Part shown: piece after piece, positions 5,241-8,180 of the stretch | Numbering within the stretch: position 1 is the first letter of the stretch | How the letters are laid out: each line of letters starts with the position of its first letter | Source of the DNA: Candidatus Cloacimonadota bacterium | Lineage (GTDB): Bacteria; Cloacimonadota; Cloacimonadia; Cloacimonadales; Cloacimonadaceae | Length of the DNA stretch: 8,180 nt | Reading direction: 5' to 3' | NCBI GenBank assembly: GCA_017996595.1 | Contig: JAGOGT010000040.1 | Location: 1 to 8,180, forward strand | Position numbers and translations under genes: made by a program | The notes under the pieces: model-generated | Told to the model about the DNA's origin: nothing | Seen by the model: the letters and a program-made list of their open reading frames with translations, nothing else | The model's database searches: none

Positions 5241-6209
5241 ATGAAAACTATAAAGATTTTTGGCATTGAATACCTGCTGTGGCTTTATATCGTTGCCTGC
5301 CTCAGCTGGTTCGTTCTGCGCGTGGGAGGAGTTTCTCCTGCCGGGTGGTTCATCCTGGCTTATCCGCTGCTGATCGCCTGCCTTATGCTTTTCACCAAAA
5401 ACTGCATCGGCTGCAGGATCATCACTCCGGATAGCCGTGGCTTTGCCTGGAAAATCGAGATGTATCTGATGATCGCCATCAGCATCATCATGGCCTGGGT
5501 GATCGTGGAAGTGAAGCCCATCGCGTTCTTTACCCAAGCCGCCAATACGCAGAGCATTTTGAGCGGTATTTTCAATCCCAATCCTGCGGAACTGGTGCCC
5601 ATGCTGGCCGCCCTGGTGGAAACCATCTATCTGGCTCTTCTGGCAACGGTGCTGGCCATCCCCTTTGCCTTTCTCTTTTCATTTTTTGCTGCCAAAAATC
5701 TGATGTTCGGTTCGCTCTTGGGACGTGCCGCCTACGTTTTCATCCGCACCCTTTCCACCATCTTCCGCAGCATTGAAGCTATCGTATGGGCGATCATCTT
5801 TTGCGTGTGGGTAGGCATCGGACCCTTTGCCGGAATGCTGGCCTTGTGGATCCATTCCATCGCCTCCCTCATCAAGCTTTATAGCGAACAGATTGAAAAC
5901 ATCGATCCGGGACCCGTGGAAGCCATCAAAGCCACCGGCGCTTCCACCCTGCAGGTATGGCGCTATGCCGTTACTCCACAGATCCTTGCGCCCTATCTGG
6001 CCTTCACCATTTACCGCTGGGACATCAATGTCCGCATGGCCACCATCGTCGGTTTCGTAGGTGGCGGTGGTATCGGCCTGGCCTTGTATCAGCAGCAGCA
6101 AATGCTTTCCTGGCGCAATGTAGGCCTCATCATGTGGCTGATTGCGCTGGTGGTGTGGATCATGGATCTCTTCAGCGGTTACATCCGCAGCAAACTTATC
6201 ACCAATTAG
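5241..6209 (+). CDS. PhnE-type ABC transporter permease (phosphonate/phosphate family)
   Basis: The 322-residue product is an integral membrane protein. Residues 120-320 match the PhnE permease family: ETIYLALLATVLAIPFAF (127-144), IRTLSTIFRSIEAIVWA (168-184), and the EAA coupling loop EAIKATGAS with VTPQI (227-248), which contacts the ATPase. GGGGIGLAL (274-282) is also typical. The N-terminal 95 residues add about three membrane segments (9-28, 34-52, 71-90) and a C-x-x-C (C55, C58) in the predicted cytoplasmic loop; this half is not the core permease domain. PhnE pairs with an ATPase (PhnC) and binding protein (PhnD) to import phosphonate, phosphite or related anions, but neither partner is in the window. 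It lies 35 bp after rnhC and 8 bp before the phosphorylase gene, with no clear ribosome binding site. The symbol is left blank because the substrate is unproven. Confidence 0.83.
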   Translation: MKTIKIFGIEYLLWLYIVACLSWFVLRVGGVSPAGWFILAYPLLIACLMLFTKNCIGCRIITPDSRGFAWKIEMYLMIAISIIMAWVIVEVKPIAFFTQAANTQSILSGIFNPNPAELVPMLAALVETIYLALLATVLAIPFAFLFSFFAAKNLMFGSLLGRAAYVFIRTLSTIFRSIEAIVWAIIFCVWVGIGPFAGMLALWIHSIASLIKLYSEQIENIDPGPVEAIKATGASTLQVWRYAVTPQILAPYLAFTIYRWDINVRMATIVGFVGGGGIGLALYQQQQMLSWRNVGLIMWLIALVVWIMDLFSGYIRSKLITN

Positions 6210-6217
6210 GACAGATT

Positions 6218-7528
6218 ATGCAAGCCTATAATCCTGTGGAATTGCTTCTTAAGAAGCGCGATGGTGCTGCTCTCAGCGCCGATGAACTCCGCTTTTTTGT
6301 CTCCGGCTATCTGGATGGCAGCATTGCCGAATACCAGATGAGCGCATTACTGATGGCATCTTACCTCCAAGGCCTCTCCGATAGCGAGATCGCAGCCCTC
6401 ACAAGTTGCTACATCGCCTCAGGCAAAACCATCACTTTTGATGATGCTTTGCCCGTGGCTGATAAACATTCCACCGGCGGCGTAGGCGACAAAATCAGCC
6501 TCATGCTGGCCCCCATTGCGGCTTCTTTGGGGCTGTATGTACCCATGATTTCTGGCCGTGGTTTGGGTCACACTGGCGGCACTTTGGACAAGCTGGAATC
6601 CATTCCGGGCTTCATCACTTCCTTCAGCATGCATGATTTTATGGCTTTGGTGGAAAAGCACGGCTATGCTTTGGTGGGTCAATCTGCGGAATTGGTGCCT
6701 GCCGATAAGCGTATTTATGCCCTCAGAGACGTTACGGCCACCGTGGAAAGCCCGGGACTGATTACTGCCAGCATCATGAGCAAAAAGATTGCCGAGGGTG
6801 CCAAACACCTGGTGATTGACCTTAAAATCGGCAGCGGGGCTTTTATGCCCAATCTGCGCCGCGCCAAAGAGCTGTCCGAACTGCTGATCAGCACCGGAGA
6901 GAGCTTCGGCCAAAAGGTAAAAGTGGTATTTTCGAACATGAACAGCCCTTTGGGACACGCCGTGGGTAACGCTCTGGAAACCATCGAAGCCATCGAATAC
7001 CTGAAGGGGAATTTTTTGCCCGATACCTATGAACTCACCACCACGCTATGTAGCCAGATGCTGCTTTCTGCGGGCTTGGCGGCCACTGCCGAAGAGGCTA
7101 AAAACATGATTGACAATGCCGTATCCAGCGGCAAGGCCCTGGAGAAATTCAGAGAGATAATTTTAGCTCAGGGTGGAGATGCCAAAGTGATCGATGATTA
7201 TTCCCGCTTCGCCCAGGCAGCAGTGAAATTGCCCTTGATCGCCAATCAGGAAGGCTATGTGCACAGCATCGATTCCCGCGCCATTGGCTATGCTTTGGTG
7301 CGCATCAAAGCCGGACGTATGCAGGTTTCAGACACCCTTGACTATAGCGCTGGAGCCTTACTCTATCCCAAAATCGGCGACTTCATCAAGCCCGGCCAAA
7401 AGCTTGGCGAAATTCATGCCGCTTCGGAAACACAAGCAAGGGACACTGCTGCGCTAATCCTGGCAGCCTATAAGCTCAATCCCCTGCCCTGCAAGCCCGA
7501 ACCGCTGATCTGGGATATTAGGGAATAG
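6218..7528 (+). CDS. Pyrimidine-nucleoside phosphorylase / thymidine phosphorylase
   Basis: The 436-residue protein has the full layout of the family: N-terminal helical domain (5-67), the phosphate-binding alpha/beta domain and a C-terminal PYNP domain (about 345-405, GYVHSID to LGEIHA). Signature residues are KHSTGG (83-88), SGRGLGHTGGTLDKLE (112-127), and the pyrimidine-site R170, S185 and K189, at the spacing seen in E. coli thymidine phosphorylase (R171, S186, K190). It splits thymidine, deoxyuridine and perhaps uridine with phosphate to give the base and (deoxy)ribose-1-phosphate, a cytoplasmic salvage step. Sequence alone does not separate the thymidine-only (deoA) from the broad pyrimidine (pdp) type, although the motif style resembles the broad Bacillus enzyme. 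The start ATG at 6218 is 8 bp after the permease stop; AGGA overlapping that stop could serve as the ribosome binding site. An upstream in-frame extension to 5957 is rejected. Confidence 0.94.
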   Translation: MQAYNPVELLLKKRDGAALSADELRFFVSGYLDGSIAEYQMSALLMASYLQGLSDSEIAALTSCYIASGKTITFDDALPVADKHSTGGVGDKISLMLAPIAASLGLYVPMISGRGLGHTGGTLDKLESIPGFITSFSMHDFMALVEKHGYALVGQSAELVPADKRIYALRDVTATVESPGLITASIMSKKIAEGAKHLVIDLKIGSGAFMPNLRRAKELSELLISTGESFGQKVKVVFSNMNSPLGHAVGNALETIEAIEYLKGNFLPDTYELTTTLCSQMLLSAGLAATAEEAKNMIDNAVSSGKALEKFREIILAQGGDAKVIDDYSRFAQAAVKLPLIANQEGYVHSIDSRAIGYALVRIKAGRMQVSDTLDYSAGALLYPKIGDFIKPGQKLGEIHAASETQARDTAALILAAYKLNPLPCKPEPLIWDIRE

Positions 7529-7592
7529 GGAACAGGGAAAAGTGTTGCGCTACAGAAAGCAATATTGTGATTTATAGAAATTATCAGTACAC

Positions 7593-7598
7593 AAGGAG
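7593..7598 (+). promoter_or_regulatory. Ribosome binding site of the GyrI-like gene
   Basis: AAGGAG lies six bases before the ATG at 7605. With a 76-bp gap upstream and a TATAGA at 7573-7578 lacking a convincing -35, the gene may have its own promoter, but that cannot be settled here. Confidence 0.75.
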
Positions 7599-7604
7599 AA
7601 TCAA

Positions 7605-8174
7605 ATGAGACTCAAACGCACTGTGTTGATCATTATCGCCCTGCTTTTCGGCCTGCTCTACGCGGCTGACGAGCCCCAAGCCCCCACTCCCGAATTTACC
7701 ACTTCCGAAATCCCCCGCGAGGACAACAAGGAAGATATGCTGGTGGCTGGATTCCAGGTGATGGACACCATGGAACACGAAGCCATGATGAAGGTATGGA
7801 ACCAGTTCATGGAAGTGGTGGAGAAGCTTCCCGCCGTGGAAAATGCCCCCTACTATGGCATTAATTTCTTCACTGAAGATTACAATCCCGAAGAAAATAC
7901 CGGCTATGGCTACATGGCCTGCGTACCCATTACTGGCGCCGAAAATCTCCCCGAGGGCGTAATTGTGCGCAAAGTCCCCGCCCAGAAATATATCGTTTTT
8001 GAGCACAAAGGCCCCTTAAAATACCTGGAAGAAAGCTTCAACTACATTTTCTACAAATACCTGCCCCAAAAGAAGCATACCGCTCTCTACACCGATCTCC
8101 TGGAAGTATATGACTGCCGCTTTGATGCCGAATCACCCGAATCCATTATCGAAATCTGGGTGCCGGTCGAGTAA
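7605..8174 (+). CDS. Exported GyrI-like (AraC effector-binding fold) protein
   Basis: The 189-residue product starts with a clear Sec signal peptide: RLKR, a hydrophobic core (7-19) and a cleavage site near YAA-DE (19-23). There is no lipobox cysteine. A Pro/Glu-rich linker (24-45) follows. The rest (about 45-189) is one GyrI-like domain. Features are YYGINFFTEDY (83-93), YMACVPIT (103-110), a VRKVPAQKYIVFEHKGP strand-turn (121-137), YIFYKYLP (147-154), LEVYDCRF (166-173) with the Glu (E167) usual in the binding pocket, and IIEIWVPVE (181-189) at the end. The domain binds small molecules in transcription activators such as the AraC/MarA-Rob type and is related to SOUL/haem-binding proteins. 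Here there is no DNA-binding domain and the protein is exported, so a role in periplasmic ligand binding is more likely than transcription. It follows the phosphorylase gene by 76 bp. The ligand is unknown. Confidence 0.82.
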   Translation: MRLKRTVLIIIALLFGLLYAADEPQAPTPEFTTSEIPREDNKEDMLVAGFQVMDTMEHEAMMKVWNQFMEVVEKLPAVENAPYYGINFFTEDYNPEENTGYGYMACVPITGAENLPEGVIVRKVPAQKYIVFEHKGPLKYLEESFNYIFYKYLPQKKHTALYTDLLEVYDCRFDAESPESIIEIWVPVE

Positions 8175-8180
8175 GGTGTC

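Noticed and set aside
5957..6217. Upstream extension of the phosphorylase by 87 codons
   Set aside because: It overlaps the end of the permease gene in another frame, encodes a His/Arg/Gly-rich stretch foreign to the family, and the ATG at 6218 gives the usual family length.

Overview
The window reads as a compact stretch of a bacterial chromosome of intermediate GC. The mix is suggestive of an envelope-rich Gram-negative anaerobe, possibly of the Cloacimonadota/FCB type: a secreted choice-of-anchor J (cleaved-adhesin) protein, a diiron ferritin-like protein, RNase HIII, and several signal-peptide or membrane-anchored proteins. This placement is an inference from gene content and protein style; nothing in the window fixes the taxon.

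Layout. Positions 1-514 (minus strand) hold the N-terminal 171 codons of a secreted adhesin-like protein that runs off the left edge. Positions 515-1138 are a 624-bp divergent intergenic region. It holds a candidate promoter and a folded leader for the minus-strand gene, three consecutive short tandem repeats (7-mer x10, 11-mer x3, 9-mer x3), and a sigma70-like promoter for the rightward genes. Positions 1139-2880 are a rightward three-gene unit: a cysteine-free rubrerythrin-like diiron protein, a membrane-anchored GH23 lytic transglycosylase, and a pilin-like single-pass protein. A strong intrinsic terminator at 2901-2950 closes it. Positions 2968-7528 are a tightly spaced second unit: folC, rnhC (RNase HIII), a PhnE-type ABC permease, and a pyrimidine-nucleoside phosphorylase. 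Positions 7605-8174 encode an exported GyrI-like (effector-binding fold) protein, with its own good ribosome binding site.

How the genes work together. The first rightward unit joins an oxidative-stress type protein to two envelope proteins; a peptidoglycan-cleaving enzyme beside a pilin-like protein is a plausible envelope-assembly pair, but that is inference. The second unit is mainly housekeeping: folate polyglutamylation, RNA/DNA hybrid removal and pyrimidine nucleoside salvage, with one transporter membrane subunit that lacks its ATPase and binding protein here.

I found no CRISPR array, tRNA, rRNA, insertion sequence, phage gene or convincing new multi-gene system. The items most worth a second look are the stacked tandem repeats, the compact 39-nt folded element in the leader of the adhesin gene, the terminator sitting almost on the folC ribosome binding site, the transglycosylase/pilin-like pair, the partnerless PhnE-like permease and the exported GyrI-like protein.
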